Part shown: positions 22,463 to 30,287 of the stretch, one piece after another | How the letters are laid out: each line of letters opens with the position of its first letter | Position numbering within the stretch: the stretch's first letter is position 1 | Assembly (NCBI GenBank): GCA_964524145.1 | Contig: CAZGCA010000066.1 | Span: 1-34,236 of the forward strand | Reading direction: 5' to 3' | DNA from: CAZGCA01 sp964524145 | GTDB lineage: Bacteria; Hydrogenedentota; CAZGCA01 | Length of the DNA: 34,236 bases | Program-made: the position numbers and the translations under genes | Notes under the pieces: model-generated | Seen by the model: only the letters and a program-made list of their open reading frames with translations | What the model was told of the DNA's origin: nothing | Databases searched by the model: none

Positions 22463-23491
22463 ATGGACCGTACAGAAAATAACGTTATCAGAGGCAAGGT
22501 TCATTCCGTCTCCGTGAGCGAGACCAAAGGCACGAAGAAGGCGCCTGTCGAGCGGATCAACCTGGTGGTTGGTCATGGGATCGAAGGTGACGCGCACGCC
22601 GGCCCGTGGCACCGGCAGGTGAGCATTCTCGCGCTCGAGAGCATCAACCGGATGCGAGCCAAGGGGTTCGATGTCGGCCCGGGCGATTTTGCCGAAAACA
22701 TCGCCACCACGGGCGTAAACTGGCCGGAGCTGCCTGTCGGGTCCATGATCGAAATCGCCGGGTCGCTGCTCGAAATGACCCAGATCGGCAAACAATGCCA
22801 TGCCGAGTGCGCTATAGGCAAGGAGATAGGCGATTGCGTGATGCCGCGCGAAGGCGTGTTCGCGAAGGTGCTCCGCGAAGGGGTCGTCAAAGCAGGCGAC
22901 GAGGTGGTGGTGCGTCTCGCCGGTACGGAGGACAAACGCGCGTTGCGCCATCGGGCGCTTGAGGCGCGCCGGTCGCTGTCGCGTGACGAGGTTGTCGCGA
23001 AGAGCCGCAGGATATCGAGACGGCTGGCACATCTTGCAGCGTACCGGAATGCCCGGACAGTGCTCTTCTACGTCTCGTCGAAGGATAACGAGGTCGATAC
23101 GACGGCGCCAATCGAGCGTGCCATACGGAAAGGCAAAACCGTTCTCGTTCCAATATCCAATCTCGAGACCCGGGGGCTGTCATGGTCGGAACTGAGGAGT
23201 CTCGACGAGCTCGAACGGGCCACGTTCGGTATCCTCGAACCGCGCGCGGAATGCCGCAGGGTACGCGACCCGCAACAAGGCGACCTGGTCATCGTGCCGG
23301 GGGTCGCGTTCGACCCGTCGTGCGGAAGGATAGGGTACGGCGGCGGGTTCTACGACAGGTTCCTGTCATCGTTCGATGGTGCTAAGGTCGCCCTTGCGTT
23401 CGAGGCGCAACTCCTGCCCCATGTGCCCGTCGGCGAGCATGATATTCCCGTCGATATGGTGATAACGGAAGACGCTGTCTATCGGCGTTAG
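22463..23491 (+). CDS. MOSC domain fused to 5-formyltetrahydrofolate cyclo-ligase
   Basis: 342 aa. Residues about 8-152 are a MOSC domain (HGIEGDAHAG, PGDFAENI, and the GDCVMPREGVFAKVL motif with conserved C125). Residues about 155-342 are a complete 5-formyl-THF cyclo-ligase, with RRSLSRDE, VPGVAFDP and the family signature GYGGGFYDRF (291-300). MOSC domains handle molybdenum cofactor sulfur chemistry; the cyclo-ligase makes 5,10-methenyl-THF from 5-formyl-THF using ATP. Both parts look intact. ATG 22463 has AAGGA upstream; upstream in-frame codons encode a non-conserved stretch. The gene ends 8 nt from the stop of the convergent aminotransferase gene. Confidence 0.9.
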   Translation: MDRTENNVIRGKVHSVSVSETKGTKKAPVERINLVVGHGIEGDAHAGPWHRQVSILALESINRMRAKGFDVGPGDFAENIATTGVNWPELPVGSMIEIAGSLLEMTQIGKQCHAECAIGKEIGDCVMPREGVFAKVLREGVVKAGDEVVVRLAGTEDKRALRHRALEARRSLSRDEVVAKSRRISRRLAHLAAYRNARTVLFYVSSKDNEVDTTAPIERAIRKGKTVLVPISNLETRGLSWSELRSLDELERATFGILEPRAECRRVRDPQQGDLVIVPGVAFDPSCGRIGYGGGFYDRFLSSFDGAKVALAFEAQLLPHVPVGEHDIPVDMVITEDAVYRR

Positions 23492-23499
23492 GCCCTGCC

Positions 23500-24792
23500 C
23501 TACTCTTCTTCGGCAAACCCCGTTGAGGCCCACGTGCTCGATGGTTCGGATTCGTCCGTCTCTATCGATTTGAGCTCCTCGACGTTCTCTCTGATCTTCT
23601 CGACCGCGCGAACGATATCCTTGCTGTCCTCCTCGGTGCCCATGAGCGTCTGGTGCTGCAGAAGCACCGACTCCTCGACGTACGCTTTCGTGCAGACCGG
23701 CAGGTCGAACCGTCTCGGGTCGATCGCCTTCCAGTACTCCTCGCTCCAATGGTAGCGCCGTTTCGTGTGCGGCTGGTACAGCACGCAGTTGTTGAGCGGC
23801 TCGTAGACGGCGTCGACTCCAGCCATTATCTCGGCCATCAGGGCCTGCCGGAACGCTTTGACGCTGACACCGTCAAACTGATCTCTGTCGTACCGGAACA
23901 CGAAACAGTAGTACGCCTGGCGGTTGACTTGAGGCCGGCGAATGATCGGCGTGATGCCGTCTATCTCCGCCAAACCAGCGTTGATCAACTGGGCGTTCCT
24001 GTCGCGCAACAACGTCTGCGCCTCGAGCCGTTCGAGCTGCGCCAGCAGTATCGCCGCCTGGAACTCGGTTATGCGGTAGTTGCCGCTCTGGACGTGCTGT
24101 CCTTCGGTGTCCCTGTACAGCCGGCCGCAGTTTCGCAGCGAGTAGATGCGCAGGAACAGGTCCTCGCGGTTCGTCAGGTTGGCGCCGCCTTCGCCGGACG
24201 TCATCACCTTGGTCTGCTGCATGCTGAAACAGCCGACGTCGCCGAGCGCGCCCGCGCCTTTGCCGTTCCACTGCGACCCGTGCGAATGGGCCGAATCCTC
24301 GATGACAGCGAGGTTGTGTTTCTTCGCGATATCGAGTATCGAATCCATGTCGGCCATACACCCGTAAAGATGTACGGGTAGGATCGCCTTGGTGTTCGGG
24401 GTTATGGCCGCTTCGACAGCTTTCGGGTCTATCGTGTGCGATTCCGGCTCGACGTCTACGAGAATCGGAACGGCACATACATCTATCACGGCGGCCGCGG
24501 TCGCCTGCCAGGTGAGCCCCGGCACGATCACCTCGTCGCCCGAACCGATATCCAGCGCCTCGAGCGCAAGTTGTATCGCGACCGTCCCGTTGGACACGCA
24601 GAGACCGTACTCGGCGCCGGAGAACTGCGCAAACCTCTTTCCGAACTCCCACTCTTTCGGGCCGTCGTACGACCATATCCCGCTCTCGGTGACCTCCGTG
24701 ATGAGCTCGACCTCGCGCTTGTCGTGTACAGGCCAGGTCGGCCACCCTTGGGTCCGGACCGGGTCGGCCCCGTTAATCGCCAGCTTTGCCAT
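23500..24792 (-). CDS. DegT/DnrJ/EryC1/StrS family PLP aminotransferase
   Basis: 430 aa. Opening KLAINGADPVRT is the signature of the StrS/AHBA-synthase/scyllo-inosamine branch. PLP features: D166 in VIEDSAHSHG, catalytic lysine K195 in FSMQQTKVMTSGEGG, and the substrate-pocket FDLPV and TWQATAAAVID segments. Members transfer an amino group from Glu or Gln to keto-sugars, keto-inositols or similar. No sugar or antibiotic cluster is next to it, so the substrate is open. The C-terminal about 40 residues are charged and specific to this protein. GGAGGT precedes the start codon. Confidence 0.9.
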   Translation of the reverse strand: MAKLAINGADPVRTQGWPTWPVHDKREVELITEVTESGIWSYDGPKEWEFGKRFAQFSGAEYGLCVSNGTVAIQLALEALDIGSGDEVIVPGLTWQATAAAVIDVCAVPILVDVEPESHTIDPKAVEAAITPNTKAILPVHLYGCMADMDSILDIAKKHNLAVIEDSAHSHGSQWNGKGAGALGDVGCFSMQQTKVMTSGEGGANLTNREDLFLRIYSLRNCGRLYRDTEGQHVQSGNYRITEFQAAILLAQLERLEAQTLLRDRNAQLINAGLAEIDGITPIIRRPQVNRQAYYCFVFRYDRDQFDGVSVKAFRQALMAEIMAGVDAVYEPLNNCVLYQPHTKRRYHWSEEYWKAIDPRRFDLPVCTKAYVEESVLLQHQTLMGTEEDSKDIVRAVEKIRENVEELKSIETDESEPSSTWASTGFAEEE

Positions 24793-24981
24793 TCTGTTCT
24801 ACCTCCATCTAAAGCGGTTTTTCGCTGAGTTCACTACCGAACAGGGCGCATTGTAACACAACGGCGATGCGTTGTAAACGCAGCAGCTAGGACACGTTGT
24901 GCCGTTGATCATATTCTGTAACGGTTTGACTGGACCACGATGAGCACACACCGGAAAGAAGCGATTCCCGCTTGTTGGTCC

Positions 24982-25524
24982 CTATTCCTTGGCGGCTTGT
25001 GCGCCGGCGTTTATCGCGTCGATGTTGGCGCCGATGAGACCGTGATGTCGTTCGGGCAGCACCTTCTTGAGCGCGTTGACCACGCTGTCGAGTTCCACGA
25101 TAGGTTGCTTTTCGAGGAACGCGCCCAGTACAACCATGTTGGCGATCTTGGCGTTGCCGAGCTCGAGGGCGATGTCGTTGGCCGCAACGGTCGTCAGCTC
25201 GATATCCGAACGGTGCACGGTGGCCGGGTCGGTCAGGGCGGTGTTAAGCAGCAGGAAGCCGTTGGGCTTGATCCGGTCCTGAAACTTGTCGAGCGACGGT
25301 TGGTTCATGATGATGGTGGCGTCAGGCCGGTACCCGAGCACGGACCCTATCTCCTCGTCGGCGATGGTGACGGCACAGTTTGCCGTGCCGCCGCGCATCT
25401 CGACGCCGTACGTCGGCAGGTAGGAGACGTCCTTGCCCTCGTACATCGCAGCGTGCGTGAGGATATCGCCTATCAGCAGTATCCCCTGGCCGCCAAACCC
25501 CGCGATGATGAGTTCGTAGTACAT
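24982..25524 (-). CDS. 2-oxoacid:ferredoxin oxidoreductase, gamma subunit
   Basis: 180 aa. Starts ELIIAGFGGQGILLIGDIL, the diagnostic gamma-subunit sequence, with GVEMRGGTANCAV further on. It binds CoA-related or structural sites in the KOR/VOR complex, which oxidatively decarboxylates a 2-oxoacid to an acyl-CoA and reduces ferredoxin. Last gene of a four-gene operon; its start lies 6 nt after the beta subunit stop. The 190 nt downstream of its stop (toward lower coordinates) run into the aminotransferase gene's upstream region. Confidence 0.93.
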   Translation of the reverse strand: MYYELIIAGFGGQGILLIGDILTHAAMYEGKDVSYLPTYGVEMRGGTANCAVTIADEEIGSVLGYRPDATIIMNQPSLDKFQDRIKPNGFLLLNTALTDPATVHRSDIELTTVAANDIALELGNAKIANMVVLGAFLEKQPIVELDSVVNALKKVLPERHHGLIGANIDAINAGAQAAKE

Positions 25525-25530
25525 GGCCGG

Positions 25531-26283
25531 TTACTCGTCGCCTTTCTCTGTCACGTCTTTGTACGTGCCGAGCGGGAACGCAGGTATCATCTCGTCGCGG
25601 ATACGTTTGAGCCCGTCGAGCGGTTTGACACGCCAGTTGGTGTGGCATGCTGACAAGACTTCGACGATCGAGAACCCGCGCCGGTCAAGCTGCATCTGGA
25701 ACGCTTTGCGGATCGCTTTCTTGGCGCGCAACACGTGTTTCGCGTCGTGCAGCGAGACGCGAACCGAGTACGCAACACCGTCAAGCTGCGACAATAGTTC
25801 GGCCATACGTATGGGCGGCCCTTCGTTCTCCATGCTGCGCCCGTACGGCGTGGTCGTGGTCTTCTGGCCGATCATGGTCGTCGGCGCCATCTGGCCGCCG
25901 GTCATACCGTAAACGGTGTTGTTGATGAATATGACGGTGATCTTCTCGCCGCGGTTCGCGCAATGTATCGTCTCGGCCGTGCCGATACTTGCCAGGTCGC
26001 CGTCGCCCTGGTAGGTGAAGACCGTCTTGTCGGGCAAGGCACGTTTCACGCCGGTCGCAACCGCTGGCGCTCGACCGTGAGGCGCTTCGACAACGTCGAC
26101 GTCGAAGTAGTCGTACATGAATACCGAACAACCGACGCATGCGACACCGATGCACTGTTCGCGGATGTCCAGGCTGTCGATCGCGTCCGCGACAAGCCTG
26201 TGCGCTATCCCGTGCGTGCACCCGGGACAGAAATGTGTCGGCGTGTCGATCAACGTCTTCGGTCGCGCAAACACCTGTTCCAT
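25531..26283 (-). CDS. 2-oxoacid:ferredoxin oxidoreductase, TPP-binding beta subunit
   Basis: 250 aa. HFCPGCTHGIAHRL at the start, the thiamine diphosphate motif GDGDLASIG ending in FINNTVYGMTGGQ, and GCSVFMYDYFDVD between them match KOR/VOR beta subunits. TPP and Mg bind at the GDGD...NN motif. Cysteines C19, C22 and C49/C52 are candidates for the beta-subunit [4Fe-4S] cluster. Its start codon follows the alpha subunit stop directly with no gap. Confidence 0.95.
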   Translation of the reverse strand: MEQVFARPKTLIDTPTHFCPGCTHGIAHRLVADAIDSLDIREQCIGVACVGCSVFMYDYFDVDVVEAPHGRAPAVATGVKRALPDKTVFTYQGDGDLASIGTAETIHCANRGEKITVIFINNTVYGMTGGQMAPTTMIGQKTTTTPYGRSMENEGPPIRMAELLSQLDGVAYSVRVSLHDAKHVLRAKKAIRKAFQMQLDRRGFSIVEVLSACHTNWRVKPLDGLKRIRDEMIPAFPLGTYKDVTEKGDE

Positions 26284-27384
26284 CTAGTTCGTCTCCAGAA
26301 GATCGCGTATCTCGTCCGGGTTCGGGACGCCGCCGCCGGGCCGGCCGAGGAACCTGCATTCTGCGTCGGGCGCGAGCGCGAGCCGGACGTCGTCGACCAT
26401 CTGGCCGGTGTTCATCTCGACCACCAGGAACCGTTTCACACGTTGCGACAGCTCGGCCAGCGCCTTGGTAGGGAACGGGAACAACGTTATCGGGCGCAGG
26501 ATACCGACGTTCATCCCGTCGGCACGCGCGGCTCGAATGGCCGATTTCGCGATACGGCTCGCGGTGCCGAACGCGACCACGACCACATCCGCATCGTCCG
26601 TATGCTGCGCCTCGTAGATGACCTCGTCCCGCCTGATAGTGTCGTACTTTTTCTTGAGTTCGAGGTTGTGCGCTTCCTGTTCGCCGTCGGACAGGTAGAG
26701 CGTTTTCACCAGTTGCGCCGGGCGGTCTTTGGGACCCGAAACGGCCCACGGTTTTTCGACCGTCTTCGGCTTCTCGCGCGCCTCGAGCACTGCGGGCTCT
26801 TTCATCTGGCCGAGTATGGCGTCCGCGAGCACCATTGCCGGGTTGCGGTACTTGTCCGCCAAGTCGAACCCCGTGATAACCAGGTCGAACATCTCCTGGA
26901 CCGACGCGGGCCCGAGCACGATGTTGTAGTAGTCGCCGTGACCGCCGCCGCGTGTCGCCTGGAAATAGTCGCCCTGCGTCGGCGCGATACCGCCGAGACC
27001 GGGTCCGCACCGCATGATGTTGACCACCATGCACGGCAGCTCCATGCCCGCGATATACGACATGCCCTCCTGCATCAGCGATATGCCGGGACCGGACGAC
27101 GATGTCATCGCACGCGCGCCCGTTGCCGCAGCGCCGAGCACCATGTTTATCGACGCGATCTCGCTTTCGGCCTGGATAAACGTGCCGCCGCATTTCGGCA
27201 ACATCAACGAGAGGTACTCGGGGATATCGTTCTGCGGCGTGATGGGATACCCGAAATAGTACATGCACCCCGCCTGGACGGCACCTTCAGCGAGCGCGAC
27301 GTTACCTTTCACCAACTGGCGCGTGCCGTTACGGCCCGGCGCGCGTTCGGCAGCGTCTCTCTTGTTGGCGCTCACAGAACTCAT
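26284..27384 (-). CDS. vorB: 2-oxoacid:ferredoxin oxidoreductase, alpha subunit (VorB-like)
   Basis: 366 aa. KGNVALAEGAVQAGC, YYFGYPITPQNDIPEYLS, AESEIASINMVLGAA, TSSSGPGISLMQEG and GGHGDYYNIVL are close to the family annotated as 3-methyl-2-oxobutanoate dehydrogenase subunit VorB. The N-terminal 24 residues before LVKGN are extra and poorly conserved; no better internal start is seen. VOR acts on branched-chain 2-oxoacids, but this subfamily also includes enzymes using 2-oxoglutarate, so substrate range is uncertain. Situated between delta (11-nt gap) and beta (no gap). Confidence 0.93.
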   Translation of the reverse strand: MSSVSANKRDAAERAPGRNGTRQLVKGNVALAEGAVQAGCMYYFGYPITPQNDIPEYLSLMLPKCGGTFIQAESEIASINMVLGAAATGARAMTSSSGPGISLMQEGMSYIAGMELPCMVVNIMRCGPGLGGIAPTQGDYFQATRGGGHGDYYNIVLGPASVQEMFDLVITGFDLADKYRNPAMVLADAILGQMKEPAVLEAREKPKTVEKPWAVSGPKDRPAQLVKTLYLSDGEQEAHNLELKKKYDTIRRDEVIYEAQHTDDADVVVVAFGTASRIAKSAIRAARADGMNVGILRPITLFPFPTKALAELSQRVKRFLVVEMNTGQMVDDVRLALAPDAECRFLGRPGGGVPNPDEIRDLLETN

Positions 27385-27395
27385 AACAAAACAAC

Positions 27396-27608
27396 CTATT
27401 TGAAGACGATTATCGCGGTTTCAGGGCACATCTCGGCGCACAGACAACAGCCCGTGCAGACGTTGTCGCCGTCGCACTCGATAGGCTGGGCAGGATGGTA
27501 CCCCATCGCGTTGTACGATTCAACAAAACAGATCAGGTGTTTCGGGCAGGTCTCGATACAGAACCCGCACCCTTTACAGCGCTCTTGATCGATGATTATC
27601 TTCGCCAT
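27396..27608 (-). CDS. 2-oxoacid:ferredoxin oxidoreductase, delta subunit (2x[4Fe-4S])
   Basis: 70 aa ferredoxin. First cluster C11/C14/C17/C21 (CKGCGFCIETCP), second CTGCCLCAEMCP near 51-61. It passes electrons from the alpha/beta core to ferredoxin. First gene of the operon; the ribosome-binding site is weak (GGGATTG). Together with the three following subunits this makes a complete enzyme. Confidence 0.95.
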   Translation of the reverse strand: MAKIIIDQERCKGCGFCIETCPKHLICFVESYNAMGYHPAQPIECDGDNVCTGCCLCAEMCPETAIIVFK

Positions 27609-27678
27609 ATCAACAATCCCGCCCCACTCGCCTACAACCTACCACAGACCGCCCCAAAGAGTCAAACACGCCCTGCTC

Positions 27679-27699
27679 CCCTCTCCCGCCGGGAGAGGG
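27679..27699. repeat. Palindromic repeat CCCTCTCCC-GCC-GGGAGAGGG
   Basis: Perfect 9-bp arms with a 3-nt loop, followed by TTAGGGTGAGGG. From memory, this hairpin plus TTAGGGTGAGGG tail recurs in intergenic DNA of many unrelated bacteria. Confidence 0.8.
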
Positions 27700-27785
27700 T
27701 TAGGGTGAGGGAACTGCATCCAGACCCGGCATCGTTGGCGTTTCTTTGGACAGGATAACAGGATTGACACGGATACCCGACTACG

Positions 27786-27900
27786 GACTACCGTCTACTG
27801 CATTTCCCCCCGTCTACCGCCCTTCCCCCACTCTCCATTCCCAATTCTTCATTCTCCATTCGTCTTCCCCCCGTCTACCGACTACCGACTACCGTCTACT
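27786..27900. repeat. Direct repeats with heptad tract (GACTACC units)
   Basis: GACTACCGTCTACT occurs at 27786-27799 and 27887-27900; TTCCCCCCGTCTACCG occurs at 27804-27819 and 27865-27880. At 27873-27900 four 7-nt units follow each other: GTCTACC, GACTACC, GACTACC, GTCTACT. Confidence 0.8.
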
Positions 27901-27972
27901 GCTTTTTGCTTTTTTGTAATAATTCCGCCCCCTACTCCGTCTACTGTAATGAAGGGTACAAAACCGTCTCCG

Positions 27973-28007
27973 GACTGAAGACTCAAGACTACAGACTGAG
28001 GACTATG
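27973..28007. repeat. Heptad tract (GACTNNN x5)
   Basis: Five consecutive 7-nt units all begin GACT: GACTGAA, GACTCAA, GACTACA, GACTGAG, GACTATG. The period is exact, with the last three bases varying. Confidence 0.85.
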
Positions 28008-28097
28008 ACAACGGGCGGCCCCAGCGTGAACGCCTTAAACCGCAACGACTTGCGTAGCCCCGACCGGCAACCGACTACCGCTTCTGCCCTCTATCGT

Positions 28098-28119
28098 CGT
28101 TCCCGCGCAGGCGGGAATC
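28098..28119. repeat. REP-like palindrome (TTCCCGC / GCGGGAA)
   Basis: TTCCCGC, GCAG loop, GCGGGAA followed by TCCAGAC. From memory, this sequence (TTCCCGCGNAGGCGGGAATCC type) is a common REP-like element scattered in many bacterial genomes. Confidence 0.75.
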
Positions 28120-28426
28120 CAGACCCCCGGTCTCAACTCTCCGGCCTCCGCAACGAGGGCAGGAGTGCAACATGCCAGCGTAACAGTCCGCCATACCTTC
28201 GCAAACCGTCTCCTCGAGGACGGGTGCGATGTTCGTACGGGTCAGGGACTGCCAGGACGCACAGACGTCGGGACAACGATGGCCCATACTCACATGTTTG
28301 AACGCGCAGGAAAGGGGGTATGCAGCCCCGTTGATTTGATGTGAACGCACGAATCTCATTGGTCCCATACGGAGAGCCTATAGACCGCAGTTGGATGGCT
28401 AGTATGGCAGTTTGCAGGAGGTCTCA

Positions 28427-29323
28427 GTGACAGTGAAACGACAACATGGCTTCTGGGCTCTTTTCGGGAAGCTCAGCGCGATACTGATGGCAATTGCGAC
28501 GTTACTTGGGATTTACCTGACTCTGTTCCCGGAGAAGCCCAAGCTCATCGTTATTGCCGACTATCACAGTTACGCTCTTCCGCCCAATCTAGTGGAATCA
28601 CTTGAAAGGGTCCGAGAAAAGGAGTCTTCGCCCTTTCTGCAGCATTTCCTGCGTGAAACGATGGAGATGACCGATTCGACCTCTGGTTCTGCCGACCTCT
28701 CGGAGGTCAGCAGAAAACTAGAAGCTGTATTCGAGCAAGCATGGGGGCACACGTGGTCCCGATTTTTCTCTCACTCACCGTTTTACTCACCGTGGCCGTA
28801 CGAGATCTTCGCCCAGCTTGTCGTGGAGAACAGGGGGGCAAGGCCCGTCGAAGAGATCGTTCTCAATGCGCCTCTAGACGGCATTGCTTCAGTTACGTAC
28901 CCGGACGAGAGTCAGAAGACTCTCGAGATCACCCGACAGATCGAGCTGGGTTCGCTCAGGCCGCATCAAAAGATCACCCTCGCTATTTGGTCGAAGCACA
29001 GACTCTTCCAGAGTGATGAAAAGAAGTTCGTAGTGACCCATGCAGATGGGACTGGAGAGGTCTCTTTCAGCACAACTGTTCGCGGGTTCCCCAAGTTTCT
29101 TGTCGACAACTGGGTCCTTATGGCCGCGCTGGCTTGGGGGATCGTGCTTGCCACCGTCTTTATCATTTCTCTTCGGGGCCTGATCAATCAGGTGGCCTCG
29201 GACGCCCGAGAAGGGAAGGAGTCTAAGAAGACCGCGAAAGAGAGCAGCCCCGACGCAGAGCCAGAATCGGAGCCTGATTTGGCAAGAGACAATTCAACAA
29301 ACGAATCGACAACGACTTCGTGA
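28427..29323 (+). CDS. Unknown two-TM membrane protein of the candidate defence island
   Basis: 298 aa, family not recognised. One membrane helix near the N-terminus (about 12-34), a globular domain (about 35-227) that would be outside the membrane, a second helix (about 228-249), and a 49-residue charged cytoplasmic tail rich in Glu, Lys and Ser. Start is GTG 28427 with AGGAG 6 nt upstream; TTG 28412 is possible but lies on that site. The next gene, a TIR-like protein, begins 81 nt later on the same strand. A membrane partner or effector beside a TIR-like protein is a plausible inference only. Confidence 0.75.
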   Translation: MTVKRQHGFWALFGKLSAILMAIATLLGIYLTLFPEKPKLIVIADYHSYALPPNLVESLERVREKESSPFLQHFLRETMEMTDSTSGSADLSEVSRKLEAVFEQAWGHTWSRFFSHSPFYSPWPYEIFAQLVVENRGARPVEEIVLNAPLDGIASVTYPDESQKTLEITRQIELGSLRPHQKITLAIWSKHRLFQSDEKKFVVTHADGTGEVSFSTTVRGFPKFLVDNWVLMAALAWGIVLATVFIISLRGLINQVASDAREGKESKKTAKESSPDAEPESEPDLARDNSTNESTTTS

Positions 29324-29404
29324 AAGCCGCCGCTTGGAGCGATGCTCTGCGGAGCGGCTCATTCTGGTCGTTGGCCAACGAGATGAAAAGGAAGGTGCCG
29401 CTGC

Positions 29405-30211
29405 ATGCAGAAAAGGAAGTACTATCACAACACGCGATTTCCGGTTAACGTCGTTAAGAAAGCTCACGACGTGTTCCTGTCGAAACTCGACGCGGAGAAA
29501 GAGATCGATACGCCTAACCAACTTGAGATCATATTGGGTGATGAATCTTGGTGCTTCGACACTCGTGAAGAGTTCCTAGCCAAGTATTCCGAAGCAGACG
29601 ACTTCCTATTTGACCACATTTCCCAGGGCAATCGACTTCGTGTTAGACCGTACGGTACGAGCGTGGGTGTGCTTGTGAGTTTTCCTTCTAGATTCGACAT
29701 CGAATCCGTTTTCCAAGTCTTCGAGCGCCAGCTTGATTCGAGCAAGATCGTTGTCGAATCGGACCCCATCAAGATATTCATTGGCCATGGCCGTGATCAG
29801 CAGTGGCGCGACTTGAAGGATCACCTCCAGGACGAGCACGGATTCGAGGTCGTCGCCTACGAAATCGGGCCCCGCGCAGGACTGAGCATAAAAGAGGTAC
29901 TGGAAAGCATGCTAAACAAGTCCTCGTTTGCTCTTCTTGCCTTGACAGGTGAAGATGAACATACGGACGGACAATTGCATGCTCGAGAGAACGTAATCCA
30001 CGAGCTTGGTCTCTTCCAAGCTCGGCTTGGGTTTACGAGAGCAATTGCTCTACTTGAGGATGGCGTCAAGGAATTCTCGAATATCCTTGGAACAACACAG
30101 ATCCGATTCTCCAAAGGAAACATCCGAGAAACCTTCGGGGACGTACTCGCTACCATCAGGCGCGAGTTTGAGGAAAACGCGGATTGGCGAGTTCAGGCAA
30201 CACCAGATTAA
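29405..30211 (+). CDS. TIR-like nucleotide-binding domain protein (PF10137 type)
   Basis: 268 aa. An unassigned N-terminal domain (1 to about 120) precedes a TIR-like domain (about 122-257) of the kind called predicted nucleotide-binding/CAP12-Pycsar TIR. Landmarks are KIFIGHGRD (123-131), FALLALTGEDE and HARENVIHELG (192-202), whose E200 is the candidate catalytic glutamate of NAD-cleaving TIRs. Such proteins act as abortive-infection effectors in several anti-phage systems. The N-terminal domain may sense the trigger. ATG 29405 has GGAAGGTG about 9 nt upstream. GC content is lower than in the left part of the window, which fits acquisition by transfer. Confidence 0.85.
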   Translation: MQKRKYYHNTRFPVNVVKKAHDVFLSKLDAEKEIDTPNQLEIILGDESWCFDTREEFLAKYSEADDFLFDHISQGNRLRVRPYGTSVGVLVSFPSRFDIESVFQVFERQLDSSKIVVESDPIKIFIGHGRDQQWRDLKDHLQDEHGFEVVAYEIGPRAGLSIKEVLESMLNKSSFALLALTGEDEHTDGQLHARENVIHELGLFQARLGFTRAIALLEDGVKEFSNILGTTQIRFSKGNIRETFGDVLATIRREFEENADWRVQATPD

Positions 30212-30287
30212 GAACGCGGTGAAATGAGCATGGTGTGGTCGGAACTACCGTTAAACTAGACAGACTATAGCAAGTTGGCGGCAAAGG

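Larger units (their letters stand above)
27609..28426. other. Repeat-rich intergenic region
   Basis: About 800 nt between the VOR operon and the lower-GC gene group. I see no real gene; a 131-codon open frame at 27906-28301 is a translation of repeats. The region contains a palindrome (27679-27699), direct repeats and 7-nt periodic tracts (27786-28007) and a second palindrome (28098-28119). No tRNA or integrase was recognised. Confidence 0.6.

Noticed and set aside
25781..27588. Very long open frames on both strands across the oxidoreductase operon.
   Set aside because: They are shadows of the alpha and beta subunit genes, which have strong family motifs.
27906..28301. 131-codon open frame in the repeat-rich gap, containing YRRSRAGGNPDP.
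   Set aside because: That peptide is a translation of the TTCCCGC/GCGGGAA repeat; there is no ribosome-binding site or family match.
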